23,072 nt of DNA from Oscillospiraceae bacterium UBA4632 (GTDB lineage: Bacteria > Bacillota > Clostridia > Oscillospirales > Oscillospiraceae). The position numbers and the translations under genes are program-made. Positions 13,831-20,552 of the stretch are shown here, one piece after another; the first letter of the stretch is position 1; every line of letters begins with the position of its first letter. A model generated the notes under the pieces. That model saw nothing but the letters and a program-made list of their open reading frames with translations, did not search any database and was not told the origin of the DNA. The DNA lies in assembly GCA_002405995.1 (NCBI GenBank), contig DHMW01000046.1, forward strand, positions 1 through 23,072. Reading direction: 5' to 3'.

Positions 13831-13859
13831 AATATAACACACATAAATGCGGCAGTCAA
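13831..13859 (-). promoter_or_regulatory. Sigma-A promoter of the leader peptide and ABC operon
   Basis: Minus strand: -35 TTGACT (plus 13854-13859), exactly 17 bases, -10 TATATT (plus 13831-13836). Expected start near 13824, about 43 bases before the leader peptide ATG. Confidence 0.88.
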
Positions 13860-13873
13860 TGTCATTTTTATCC

Positions 13874-13907
13874 AAAAAACGGAAGCCCAGTATCATTCGT
13901 ACAGGGC
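13874..13907 (-). terminator. Probable terminator after the uracil-DNA glycosylase gene
   Basis: Minus strand stem GCCC-U-GUA / UAC-U-GGGC (plus 13885-13907) with a 7-base loop, then TTCCG and six T. The stem is short with one internal mismatch, so strength is moderate. It insulates the glycosylase gene from the leader promoter just downstream. Confidence 0.6.
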
Positions 13908-13934
13908 ACAGCGCTGCAAACTATGCTGTTTCCA

Positions 13935-14519
13935 TTAGAGATCGGCATGGGTGTGTTCGCAAAGCTCATTGATCCTTGCCTGCAAGGATTTGAAATCGTC
14001 AAACGCCTCGGGGCGGCGGCGCGGGTCGCGCAGCAGCGCCGCGGGGTGGTAGACGGCCATCATCTGAAAGCCGCTTTTTTCAAACCACTGCCCGTGCTCG
14101 CGGCTGATCTTGAAATCCGGCTTGATGAGGCGCATCGCGGCGATGCGCCCGAGGCATACGATGATCTTCGGCCGCAGCAGCGCCACCTGGCGGCGCAGAT
14201 ACCCGATGCAGGCGTCCTGCTCCACGCCCAGCGGGTCGCGGTTTTCCGGCGGGCGGCACTTGACGATGTTGGCGATATACACATCCTCGCGCGAAAGCCC
14301 GATGATCGCAAGCAGATCGTTAAGCAGGTGCCCTGCGCGCCCGACGAACGGCTCGCCCTGCGCGTCCTCGTTCGCGCCGGGGCCCTCGCCGATGAACAGC
14401 ACCTCGGCGTCTTTGCTGCCAACGCCAAAGACGACGTTTGTGCGCGTCTCCCACAGCGAGCATTCGCGGCAGCTTTTGCAGTCGTGTTCCAGCGCTTCCC
14501 AGGTATCCGGCATGGTCAT
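13935..14519 (-). CDS. Uracil-DNA glycosylase, family 4 type with Fe-S cluster
   Basis: 194 aa. Removes uracil from DNA to start base excision repair. Four cysteines fit the [4Fe-4S] pattern of family 4: Cys17 and Cys20 (CxxC), then Cys88 in IVKCRPPENRDP and Cys104 in EQDACIGYLRRQ. The active-site motif GEGPGANEDAQGEPFVGRAG is at residues 44-63 and the third motif HPAALLR starts at His158. The ATG at 14519 follows AGGAGAG by 5 bases. Family 5 enzymes and UdgX share parts of this fold, but UdgX has a distinctive KRRIH loop that is not seen here. It is a single-gene unit with its own promoter and a downstream terminator. Confidence 0.93.
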   Translation of the reverse strand: MTMPDTWEALEHDCKSCRECSLWETRTNVVFGVGSKDAEVLFIGEGPGANEDAQGEPFVGRAGHLLNDLLAIIGLSREDVYIANIVKCRPPENRDPLGVEQDACIGYLRRQVALLRPKIIVCLGRIAAMRLIKPDFKISREHGQWFEKSGFQMMAVYHPAALLRDPRRRPEAFDDFKSLQARINELCEHTHADL

Positions 14520-14558
14520 ATCTCTCCTGTCGTAAAAAAGTCGGTTGGATCGGGATCG

Positions 14559-14587
14559 ATCCTATCATATTCCGCTGCGCTTTGCAA
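14559..14587 (-). promoter_or_regulatory. Sigma-A promoter of the uracil-DNA glycosylase gene
   Basis: Minus strand: TTGCAA (plus 14582-14587), 17 bases, TAGGAT (plus 14559-14564). A perfect palindrome GGATCGATCC (14553-14562) overlaps the -10 box and may be chance or a small operator. Confidence 0.65.
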
Positions 14588-14648
14588 CGCGCGGGCGCAT
14601 TTTCTGCCCCGCTGCGGTCATACTGAGGAAAACGACTGCGGAGGGCGT

Positions 14649-15194
14649 ATGGAATATCTCTGGTACGGTATCTTTTACAGCTTCCTTGGCTGGTGCCTGG
14701 AAAGGCTTTTTGCCGCGCTCACGCGCGCGCGCCACCGGCTGCGGCGGTGCTTTGTGCTGCTGCCGCTGTGCCCGGTGTACGGGCTTGCGATGCTGGCGGT
14801 GCTGCTTTCCGGCGCGGAAGCGCTGCCGGGCGCGTGGGAGCAGTTCCTGCTCGGAGCGTTTGCGGCGACTGCGGTGGAGTACGCGGTCCACTGGGGGTAC
14901 GAGCGGGCGTTCGGCGTGCGGTTCTGGGATTATTCCGCTACCAAATGCGACGTGAACGGGCGCATCTGCCTGCCCTTTACGCTCTGCTGGGGGCTGCTTG
15001 CGATGCTGGCGGTGCGGCTCGTGCAGCCGCAGCTCGCGCGCCTTGCCGCCGTGCTGCCGGATGCGCTTTTGCCGCCGGCGCTGTTTTTCATCACGCTCGA
15101 CGGCATTTTCACCTGCCGCGTGCTGCTTCTGACGCACGACATCGACGCCCTGACGGTGCGAACGCTCCTTCGGACCGGAAGGCGGACCGCCTGA
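14649..15194 (+). CDS. Putative ABC-transporter type IV membrane protein (PF06541-like)
   Basis: 181 aa. The ATG at 14649 follows GGAGGG; the open frame extends far upstream but overlaps the glycosylase gene on the other strand and has no start signal. About five hydrophobic helices. The N-terminal YLWYGIFYSFLGWCLERLFA and the block FWDYSATKCDVNGRICLPFTLCWGLLAM (near residues 95-122) are hallmarks of the family named putative ABC-transporter type IV, which is common in Clostridia and of unproven role. The last 30 residues are an amphipathic, basic tail. It stands alone, divergent from the glycosylase gene and convergent with the hydrolase gene. Confidence 0.85.
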   Translation: MEYLWYGIFYSFLGWCLERLFAALTRARHRLRRCFVLLPLCPVYGLAMLAVLLSGAEALPGAWEQFLLGAFAATAVEYAVHWGYERAFGVRFWDYSATKCDVNGRICLPFTLCWGLLAMLAVRLVQPQLARLAAVLPDALLPPALFFITLDGIFTCRVLLLTHDIDALTVRTLLRTGRRTA

Positions 15195-15218
15195 CGGACT
15201 GCCCCCTCGGCCTGTCTT

Positions 15219-16157
15219 TTATCGCGGGAGGTGCTTTTCGATCCACGACCACAGGTCGCCGTAGACGACCGCGCGGCAGTCCTCGTTCAGGATCTCGTGC
15301 CGCAGCCCCTCGTAGAGCTTCAGCTCCACATCGCGCACGCCGGCGCGGCGGAAGCTCTCGTACGCGCGCCTGACGCCCCTGCCCATGCCGCCGACGGGGT
15401 CCTTGCCGCCGGAGATAAAGAGGATGGGGGTCGAGAGGTTCATCGTGTTCACATTTTTCTGCGCGCCGATGAAGCCGATGCCGCCGAGCATCTCGTAGAA
15501 AAGCCCGATGCTCGTTTTCTGCCCGCAGAGTGGGTCGGCGAGATAGGAATCGACATTGCTGTCGCTCGCGCTGAGCCAATCGACCTCCGTGCGGTTCGGC
15601 GCGAACGCCCTGTTGTATGCGCCGAAGGCAAGGCCTTCCACACGCGGAGAATGCGCCCGGAAGCCGTGCCGCTTTCCGGCAGCCCTGGCGACCGCGCGCC
15701 CGCCCGCGACGATCGCGGGGGACTGCTGCCCCGTGCCCATGATGATGGCGGCATCCACGGTGCCGGGATAGCGGATGAGATAGGTGCGCGTCAAAAACGA
15801 GCCCATCGAGTGCCCCATGAGAAAATAGGGAACATTGGGGTATTTTTCCTTCGTGCGGCAGCGCAGGGCGTACATGTCGTCCACCACGTGCTTCCAGCCG
15901 TCGTGCGGGCCGAAGTAGAGCGTGTCGGCGTCCTTCTCGGCGGAAAGACCGTGACCGAGGTGGTCGTTCGCCACGACGGCGAAGCCGTGTCCGGTCATGA
16001 ATTCGGCAAACGGCGCGTAGCGCATCCCATACTCCGCCACGCCGTGCGCGATCTGCAAAACGCCGGCGATCTCGCCGCTCTCGGGCGTCCACTCCGCCGC
16101 GTGGATGCGCGAGGAGCCGTCGGACGAGGGAAAGTAAAATTCCTTGCAATTTGCCAT
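15219..16157 (-). CDS. Alpha/beta hydrolase, monoacylglycerol lipase-like
   Basis: 312 aa. A serine hydrolase with the nucleophile Ser117 in GHSMGS, Asp253 in ISGGKDPVGG and His287 in LRHEIL forming the triad. The oxyanion-hole motif QIAHGVAEYGMRY (36-47) and VVANDHLGHGLS (61-72) are those of the Hydrolase_4 / monoacylglycerol lipase family, also called lysophospholipase in many genomes. There is no signal peptide, so it acts in the cytoplasm. The ATG at 16157 has AGGAGGG 9 bases upstream. It is divergent from glycerol kinase across 79 bases: release of glycerol from acylglycerols and its phosphorylation would fit together, but that pathway link is inference from position. Confidence 0.9.
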   Translation of the reverse strand: MANCKEFYFPSSDGSSRIHAAEWTPESGEIAGVLQIAHGVAEYGMRYAPFAEFMTGHGFAVVANDHLGHGLSAEKDADTLYFGPHDGWKHVVDDMYALRCRTKEKYPNVPYFLMGHSMGSFLTRTYLIRYPGTVDAAIIMGTGQQSPAIVAGGRAVARAAGKRHGFRAHSPRVEGLAFGAYNRAFAPNRTEVDWLSASDSNVDSYLADPLCGQKTSIGLFYEMLGGIGFIGAQKNVNTMNLSTPILFISGGKDPVGGMGRGVRRAYESFRRAGVRDVELKLYEGLRHEILNEDCRAVVYGDLWSWIEKHLPR

Positions 16158-16176
16158 GGCGCAAAGCCCTCCTGTA

Positions 16177-16203
16177 TGCTATAATCTAAACTGTAGTATA
16201 GCA
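16177..16203. promoter_or_regulatory. Palindromic divergent promoter between hydrolase and glpK
   Basis: TGCTATAAT (16177-16185, plus) and TGCTATACT (minus, plus coordinates 16195-16203) are two extended -10 boxes facing opposite ways in one 27-bp dyad. -35 matches are weak on both sides, as expected for extended -10 promoters. The first would serve glpK, the second the hydrolase gene. Confidence 0.6.
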
Positions 16204-16236
16204 TAAGACGGTCCGAATGAACAAGGGGGTATCTTC

Positions 16237-17745
16237 ATGCAGCGGTATATTCTGGCGCTCGACCAGGGCACGACCAGCTCGCGCGCCATCCTCTTCGCGC
16301 GCGACGGCAGCGTTGCCGGCCATGCCCAGCAGTCCTTCCGGCAGCATTATCCCCGGCCCGGCTGGGTCGAGCACGACCCGAACGAGATCTGGGAGAGCGA
16401 GCGCGCCGTCGCTGCACAGGCGCTGCGCGAAAGCGGGCACGGGCGCGAGGTCGCGGCCGTCGGCATCACGAACCAGCGTGAGACGACGATTTTATGGGAC
16501 CGCGCGACGGGCGAGCCCATCCACAATGCCATCGTGTGGCAGTGCCGCCGCACGGCGGACATCGCGGACTCCCTTCGTGAAAGGCGCGGCGTGAGCGAGC
16601 TGGTGGCGGAGAAAACGGGCCTGCACATCGACGCCTACTTTTCCGCGACAAAGATCAAGTGGCTGCTCGACCACGTCTCCGGCGCGCGGGCGAAGGCCGA
16701 GCGCGGCGAGCTGCTGTTCGGCACGGTGGAAACGTGGCTGATCTGGAAGCTGACGGGCGGCAGGGTCCACGTGACAGACTACTCGAACGCCAGCCGCACG
16801 ATGCTCTTCAACATCCACACGCTATCGTGGGACGAGGAGCTCTGCGCGCTGCTGGACATCCCGGCGAACATTCTGCCGCGTCCGGTGCCCAACTCAGAGG
16901 TCTACGGCACGGTGGCAGAGGGCATCGAGGGGCTTGAGGAGCTTGCGGGCGTGCCGATCTGCGGCGCGGCGGGCGACCAGCAGGCGGCGCTGTTCGGGCA
17001 GGGCTGCTTTGCGCGCGGACAGGCGAAAAACACCTACGGCACGGGCTGCTTCACGCTGATGAATGTCGGCGGCGTGCCGGTGCGCTCGCGCGCGGGACTG
17101 GTGACGACCGTGGGCTGGAGCTTAAACGGCGAGACGACCTACGCGCTCGAGGGCAGCGTGTTCAACGCTGGCTCCGCCATCCAGTGGCTGCGCGACGAGC
17201 TTCAGATCATCTCCGCCTCGCACGAGTGCGATATTCTGGCGGAAAGCGTTCACGATACCGGCGGGGTGTATCTTGTGCCCGCGTTCACGGGCCTCGGCGC
17301 GCCGTACTGGGATATGTACGCCCGCGGCTGTATCGTGGGGCTGACGCGCGGCACGACAAAGGCGCATATCGCCCGCGCGGTGCTCGAATCCATCGCCTAT
17401 CAGGTCACGGACCTGATGACCTCCATGCGGCAGGACGCGGGCTGCGAGATCTCCGTGCTGCGCGTGGACGGCGGCGCGAGCGTCAGCGATCTGATGATGC
17501 AGCTTCAGGCAGACCTTCTGCGCATCCCGGTCGATCGCCCCGCCATGGTGGAGACAACGGCGTTCGGCGCGGCGTCGCTGGCGGGCCTTGCCGCAGGCGT
17601 GTGGCGCGGTCTTGACGAGCTGTGCTCACTGCGCCGCAGCGAACGGGTCTTTGTCCCGCAGCGCGAGCAGTACGACTGCGAGGAGGCGTATCGCGGCTGG
17701 AAGCGCGCCGTGGGCTGCTCGCAGGGGTGGATCGAGAAAAAGTAA
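16237..17745 (+). CDS. glpK: Glycerol kinase
   Basis: 502 aa, full length. Phosphorylates glycerol to sn-glycerol 3-phosphate with ATP in the cytoplasm. N-terminal phosphate-binding DQGTTSSR (9-16); glycerol contacts Arg81 and Glu82 in ITNQRET, Tyr134 in DAYFSATKI and Asp247 in GDQQAALFGQ; adenosine-site motif NTYGTGCF. AGGGGG lies 6 bases before the ATG. In many low-GC Gram-positive enzymes a His in a YHFYG loop just before the GDQQ motif is phosphorylated by HPr; here that stretch reads VYGTVAEGIEGLEELAGVPICG with no His, so control through the PTS looks absent. glpF and glpD are not next to it. Confidence 0.97.
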   Translation: MQRYILALDQGTTSSRAILFARDGSVAGHAQQSFRQHYPRPGWVEHDPNEIWESERAVAAQALRESGHGREVAAVGITNQRETTILWDRATGEPIHNAIVWQCRRTADIADSLRERRGVSELVAEKTGLHIDAYFSATKIKWLLDHVSGARAKAERGELLFGTVETWLIWKLTGGRVHVTDYSNASRTMLFNIHTLSWDEELCALLDIPANILPRPVPNSEVYGTVAEGIEGLEELAGVPICGAAGDQQAALFGQGCFARGQAKNTYGTGCFTLMNVGGVPVRSRAGLVTTVGWSLNGETTYALEGSVFNAGSAIQWLRDELQIISASHECDILAESVHDTGGVYLVPAFTGLGAPYWDMYARGCIVGLTRGTTKAHIARAVLESIAYQVTDLMTSMRQDAGCEISVLRVDGGASVSDLMMQLQADLLRIPVDRPAMVETTAFGAASLAGLAAGVWRGLDELCSLRRSERVFVPQREQYDCEEAYRGWKRAVGCSQGWIEKK

Positions 17746-17788
17746 AGCGTTTTCATAAAAACTTTACACTTTTTTTGTAAATTGTCCA

Positions 17789-17817
17789 TTGAATTGCGCG
17801 CAGAAGGCGCATATACT
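17789..17817 (+). promoter_or_regulatory. Sigma-A promoter of the small helical protein gene
   Basis: -35 TTGAAT (17789-17794), 17 bases, -10 TATACT (17812-17817). It lies in a short AT-rich stretch after glpK; the start would be near 17824, about 33 bases before the ATG. Confidence 0.78.
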
Positions 17818-17856
17818 TACAGTCACCAAGCCAAAAGATGAAAGGAGAAGGAGATC

Positions 17857-18279
17857 ATGGCATTTTTTGATAACTTCAGCAAGAAGGTCCAGGACGTTGC
17901 GTTTGCGGCAACGGAGAAGGCGCAGCAAGTCGCTGCGGTCGTCGGCGAAAAGGCGAACGACGTGGCGGACAAGGCAAAGACCGAGTATGAGATCGCGGGC
18001 GAGCGCCGCAGCATCGACAAGAACTACCGCGCCATCGGCGAGTGGTTCGTTTCCACGCTGAACGGCGACGCGCCCGAGGCGGTGGCCGACATTGTGGCGG
18101 CGATCCACAGCTCTCAGGAGAAGATCGCCGCTTATGAGGCTGCCAAGGCAGAGGCTGCCGCTGCCAAGGCGGACAAGGAGCCGATCATTCAGGTGACCAT
18201 CGAGAAGGAGCCTGACGGGACGGCGTCCGCAGAGGCTCCCGCACAGGAGGCTCCGGCAGAGGAAAACCCCAACGCATAA
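17857..18279 (+). CDS. Small helical protein of unknown function
   Basis: 140 aa, no signal peptide or membrane segment. AAAGGAGAAGGAG precedes the ATG. The start MAFFDNFSKKVQDVAFAATEKAQQ is an amphipathic helix like that of a clostridial group of small proteins (MAFF-[DE]-N-[FL]-...KK) that often end in a zinc ribbon; no cysteine pairs occur here, so the ribbon is missing. Residues 1-100 are almost all helix, likely coiled coil, with a conserved-looking GERRSIDKNYRAIGEWFVSTL. The last 40 residues are a low-complexity Ala/Glu/Pro tail. It has its own near-consensus promoter and terminator, so it is a separate unit. I cannot assign a role. Confidence 0.85.
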   Translation: MAFFDNFSKKVQDVAFAATEKAQQVAAVVGEKANDVADKAKTEYEIAGERRSIDKNYRAIGEWFVSTLNGDAPEAVADIVAAIHSSQEKIAAYEAAKAEAAAAKADKEPIIQVTIEKEPDGTASAEAPAQEAPAEENPNA

Positions 18280-18290
18280 GCAGATGCACG

Positions 18291-18330
18291 GACAGGGCGG
18301 CGCAGCCGGTTGGCTGCGCCGCCGTCTTTT
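18291..18330 (+). terminator. Intrinsic terminator after the small helical protein gene
   Basis: Perfect 12-bp stem GGCGGCGCAGCC (18296-18307) / GGCTGCGCCGCC (18312-18323), loop GGTT, then GTCTTTT. Confidence 0.9.
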
Positions 18331-18394
18331 GCGGCTGCGATCTGGTCTGCATAATTTATTCTGTTCTGACCATAGCAATAATACCAATGCGCGA

Positions 18395-18400
18395 TATAAT
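18395..18400 (+). promoter_or_regulatory. Candidate -10 box for the second ECF S component gene
   Basis: A perfect TATAAT 31 bases before the ATG at 18431, in a short AT-rich island after the terminator at 18330. No good -35 box is seen at 16-18 bases upstream, so this is tentative. Confidence 0.4.
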
Positions 18401-18430
18401 ACTGCCAACAAACGCAAAGGAGACCTGGTC

Positions 18431-18937
18431 ATGAACGATAAACAGATCAGAAAGCTGGTGCTTACCGCGCTGCTGGCGGCGCTTTGCTGCGTTGCCACGA
18501 TGGTGGTGCAGATCCCGAGCCCTATGCAGGGCTACGTCAATCTCGGCGACTGCTTTGTGCTGCTGGCGGGCTGGATGCTTGGGCCGTGGTACGGCTTTGC
18601 CGCGGGCGGCGTCGGCTCGATGCTGGCGGATATTCTGCTGGGTTACGCCCACTATGCCCCCGGCACGCTGATCATCAAGGGCACGATGGCGCTCGCCGCC
18701 GCGCTGGTGCTCAAAAGCACGAACGGCGGCAGGGCGGGCTATCTCGCCGGCGGCGCCGCCGCCGAGTGCATTATGGTGGCGGGCTACTTCGGCTACGCCT
18801 CGCTGCTGCTGGGCAAGGGGCTTGCCGCCGCGGCGAGCATCCCCGGCAACCTGGTGCAGGGCGCGGCGGGGCTTGCCGCCGGATTGATGCTGATGGCAGT
18901 GATGCAGCGCTCCCACCTGACGGAAAAGTTGGTCTGA
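18431..18937 (+). CDS. ECF transporter S component, substrate unassigned
   Basis: 168 aa, about five to six membrane helices. The ATG at 18431 has AAAGGAG 9 bases upstream; the frame is open further up but runs through the terminator of the previous gene. Typical S component pattern: a charged N-terminus (MNDKQIRKL) and ALLAALCCVATMV with the helix 1 Ala residues. The motif GYVNLGDCFVLLAGWMLGPWYGFAAGGVGSMLADILLGY at about 34-72 matches the group that includes the hydroxymethylpyrimidine/pyridoxine/pantothenate-type S components. No riboswitch is visible upstream to name the vitamin. Shared ECF ATPase and T subunits must come from elsewhere. It is followed after 28 bases by the UPF0340 gene. 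Confidence 0.86.
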   Translation: MNDKQIRKLVLTALLAALCCVATMVVQIPSPMQGYVNLGDCFVLLAGWMLGPWYGFAAGGVGSMLADILLGYAHYAPGTLIIKGTMALAAALVLKSTNGGRAGYLAGGAAAECIMVAGYFGYASLLLGKGLAAAASIPGNLVQGAAGLAAGLMLMAVMQRSHLTEKLV

Positions 18938-18965
18938 GCGCAGAAACGAGAGGAGAAGAGGAAGC

Positions 18966-19568
18966 ATGGCAGGAACCGTACACGAAGCGGAAAGCCGCGA
19001 TTTGATCGCGGAGGTCGAGCAGGAGGCTGCACGTGCTGCGCAGGAGCTTGCTGAGGCGGCGCATCTGCGCCGCGGGCAGATCGTTGTGGTCGGGTGCAGC
19101 ACGAGCGAGGTCGTGGGGCACAGGGTCGGCAGCTGGTCCACGCCCGAGGCGGCGGATGCGATCTTCCGCGGGCTGAACAGCGTGTTTGCACCGCTGGGCG
19201 TGTATATCGCCGCCCAGTGCTGCGAGCATCTCAACCGCGCGCTGATCGTAGAACATGCGGCTGCGCCGGACGCGGAGGTCGTCAACGTGCTGCCCCAGCC
19301 CAAGGCGGGCAGTTCATTTGCAACAGCAGCGTACCAGGCGTTCCGTCATCCCGTAGCGCTCGAGGAGATCCGTGCCGACGCGGGGCTGGACATCGGCGGC
19401 ACGCTGATCGGGATGCATCTGAAGAAGGTTGCCGTGCCCGTGCGCCTTGCGCAGGATCATATCGGACAGGCGATCGTGCTGGCGGCGCGGACGCGGCCCA
19501 AATTCATCGGCGGCGAGCGCGCGATCTACGACGAGTCGCTCAAGGACGGCTATCCGGAATTTGACTGA
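18966..19568 (+). CDS. UPF0340 family protein (YwlG-like)
   Basis: 200 aa. GAGGAGAAGAGGAAGC precedes the ATG. Sequence features of the family: RRGQIVVVGCSTSEVVGHRVGS (35-56), CCEHLNRALIVE near 85-96, the central KAGSSFATAAYQAF, and GGTLIGMHLKKVAVPVR. It is a soluble alpha/beta protein found in Firmicutes; B. subtilis YwlG is the known relative and has no proven function. It sits directly downstream of the ECF S component gene and shares its terminator, but I see no reason to link their roles. Confidence 0.92.
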   Translation: MAGTVHEAESRDLIAEVEQEAARAAQELAEAAHLRRGQIVVVGCSTSEVVGHRVGSWSTPEAADAIFRGLNSVFAPLGVYIAAQCCEHLNRALIVEHAAAPDAEVVNVLPQPKAGSSFATAAYQAFRHPVALEEIRADAGLDIGGTLIGMHLKKVAVPVRLAQDHIGQAIVLAARTRPKFIGGERAIYDESLKDGYPEFD

Positions 19569-19580
19569 TGGAGCGGATAT

Positions 19581-19615
19581 AAAAGAGGAAGAGCGCGCCG
19601 CGCTCTTCCTCTTTT
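19581..19615. terminator. Bidirectional terminator between the UPF0340 and PnuC-like genes
   Basis: A perfect 15-bp stem AAAAGAGGAAGAGCG (19581-19595) with its complement (19601-19615) and a 5-base loop. A/T-rich ends provide the T run on both strands. The stop codon of the PnuC-like gene (19614-19616) lies in its edge. Confidence 0.9.
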
Positions 19616-20315
19616 ATGCGATAGGAACAGCCTGCCGCGCCTGCATCCTGCGCCAGCTGACAAATCCATAGAGGTCGTTGACAAGGAACACGGCGAAGCA
19701 GACCAGTACCGAAAGGTACGAGAGATCCTCGGCTGCGGCAAGAAACCACAGCACCAGCAGCACCAAATCGTTCGCCGCATAGGCGAGGGCGAAGTACGGG
19801 CTGCGGCGGAACGTGAGATAGGCGGCGAGAAAGCTGGTGGCAACGGAAACGGTGCTTGGCAGCAGGTTCGTCGTGCCAAGCGCGCGGAGAATGAAGAAGA
19901 ATGCGGCGGTCACGGCGGCGGTCAGCAGTGCAAGGACAAGCGGCTCGCGCCGACCGAGGCGCCCCACCTCGACTTCTGCATGATTCCCTCCGCTCGGATG
20001 GCGCAGCCACTCGACCAGCGCAATGACCGCCATGGGGCCGGACATGCCGAGATAGGTGATCATTTCGCCGTAGTAGGAAAACGAATAGGAAATGATGCCG
20101 TACAGCACGCTGAACACGATCATCAGGAGCTGCCCGGCGGGATTTCCTCTGGCGTTGAGGATCAGCGCCGTTACGCCGATGAGCGAGGCGCACAGCGTCA
20201 TAACGCCTTCCTGCGGAAACAGCAGGTAGGATGCGAGGATCAGAAAAACGGAACAGATCCAGAGCCATCTTTCTCCGGCGGAAAAGTAGAAAAAAGCGGA
20301 ACGGAGCTTTTGCAT
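19614..20315 (-). CDS. pnuC: PnuC-like transporter (nicotinamide riboside type)
   Basis: 233 aa from the ATG at 20315, which has GGAGG 5 bases upstream. A longer in-frame start at 20357 lies inside the leader terminator hairpin and is rejected. Seven or so hydrophobic helices; features of the PnuC family include GNPAGQLLMIVFSVLYGIISYSFSYYGEM in the middle and VLVCFAVFLVNDLYGFVSWRRMQ at the C-terminus. Family knowledge: PnuC proteins passively import nicotinamide riboside trapped by a cytoplasmic kinase; relatives carry thiamine (PnuT) or riboflavin (PnuX), so the substrate is not certain. It has its own strong promoter and a structured leader RNA. No nadR or kinase is adjacent. Confidence 0.82.
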   Translation of the reverse strand: MQKLRSAFFYFSAGERWLWICSVFLILASYLLFPQEGVMTLCASLIGVTALILNARGNPAGQLLMIVFSVLYGIISYSFSYYGEMITYLGMSGPMAVIALVEWLRHPSGGNHAEVEVGRLGRREPLVLALLTAAVTAAFFFILRALGTTNLLPSTVSVATSFLAAYLTFRRSPYFALAYAANDLVLLVLWFLAAAEDLSYLSVLVCFAVFLVNDLYGFVSWRRMQARQAVPIA

Positions 20316-20325
20316 ATGCGCCTCC

Positions 20326-20384
20326 AAAAAAACAAGCACCCGCATGCACATCTTCAAAGACCTAACGATGCGCTGCGGATGCCT
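20326..20384 (-). terminator. Leader terminator of the PnuC-like gene
   Basis: On the minus strand an 18-bp stem (plus 20374-20384 with 20334-20344, and 20367-20373 with 20346-20352, a single bulged base at 20345) and a 14-base loop. GTTTTTTT follows (plus 20326-20333), ending 10 bases before the start codon. It overlaps the hairpin at 20377-20393, so only one can form. Confidence 0.85.
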
Positions 20385-20408
20385 TCTGCATCCCTGCCCG
20401 GTGGCAGG
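20377..20408 (-). promoter_or_regulatory. Leader RNA hairpins upstream of the PnuC-like gene, candidate riboswitch or attenuator
   Basis: Two adjacent hairpins in the leader: CCTGCC/GGCAGG (20393-20398 with 20403-20408) and GGATGC/GCATCC (20377-20382 with 20388-20393). The second uses the same bases as the outer left arm of the terminator and would act as antiterminator. I cannot match the 5' part to a riboswitch class I know; TPP, FMN and preQ1 cores are not seen. Confidence 0.6.
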
Positions 20409-20426
20409 AGCTATTCAAGTGAGGGT

Positions 20427-20456
20427 AGTATAGCATGGGGAGGCGGCCGCTGTCAA
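20427..20456 (-). promoter_or_regulatory. Sigma-A promoter of the PnuC-like gene
   Basis: Minus strand: consensus -35 TTGACA (plus 20451-20456), an 18-base spacer, -10 TATACT (plus 20427-20432). The start should be near 20420, giving a leader of about 105 bases. Confidence 0.85.
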
Positions 20457-20490
20457 GCGGCTTGCGTGTGTGCGGCGTAAAACTTCACAG

Positions 20491-20519
20491 TTCCATTTTC
20501 CGCGGAATCGTGCTATGAT
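20491..20519 (+). promoter_or_regulatory. Candidate promoter of the M32 carboxypeptidase gene
   Basis: -35 TTCCAT (20491-20496), 17 bases, extended -10 TGCTATGAT (20511-20519). It lies 34 bases before the ATG at 20553. Confidence 0.55.
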
Positions 20520-20552
20520 GAACTCAGAAATAAAACCGGGGAGGTCTTTAAC

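Noticed and set aside
17752..17785. Weak TTTACA/TGTAAA hairpin after glpK as a terminator
   Set aside because: AT-only 6-bp stem with a T-rich loop and no following T run; not supported.
20316..20357. Longer N-terminus for the PnuC-like protein
   Set aside because: These codons lie within the leader terminator; GGAGG is placed for the ATG at 20315.
20365..20394. Nine-codon ORF (MQKASAAHR) in the pnuC leader as a leader peptide
   Set aside because: Ribosome binding site is too close and there is no run of one amino acid; its bases are explained by the two competing hairpins.
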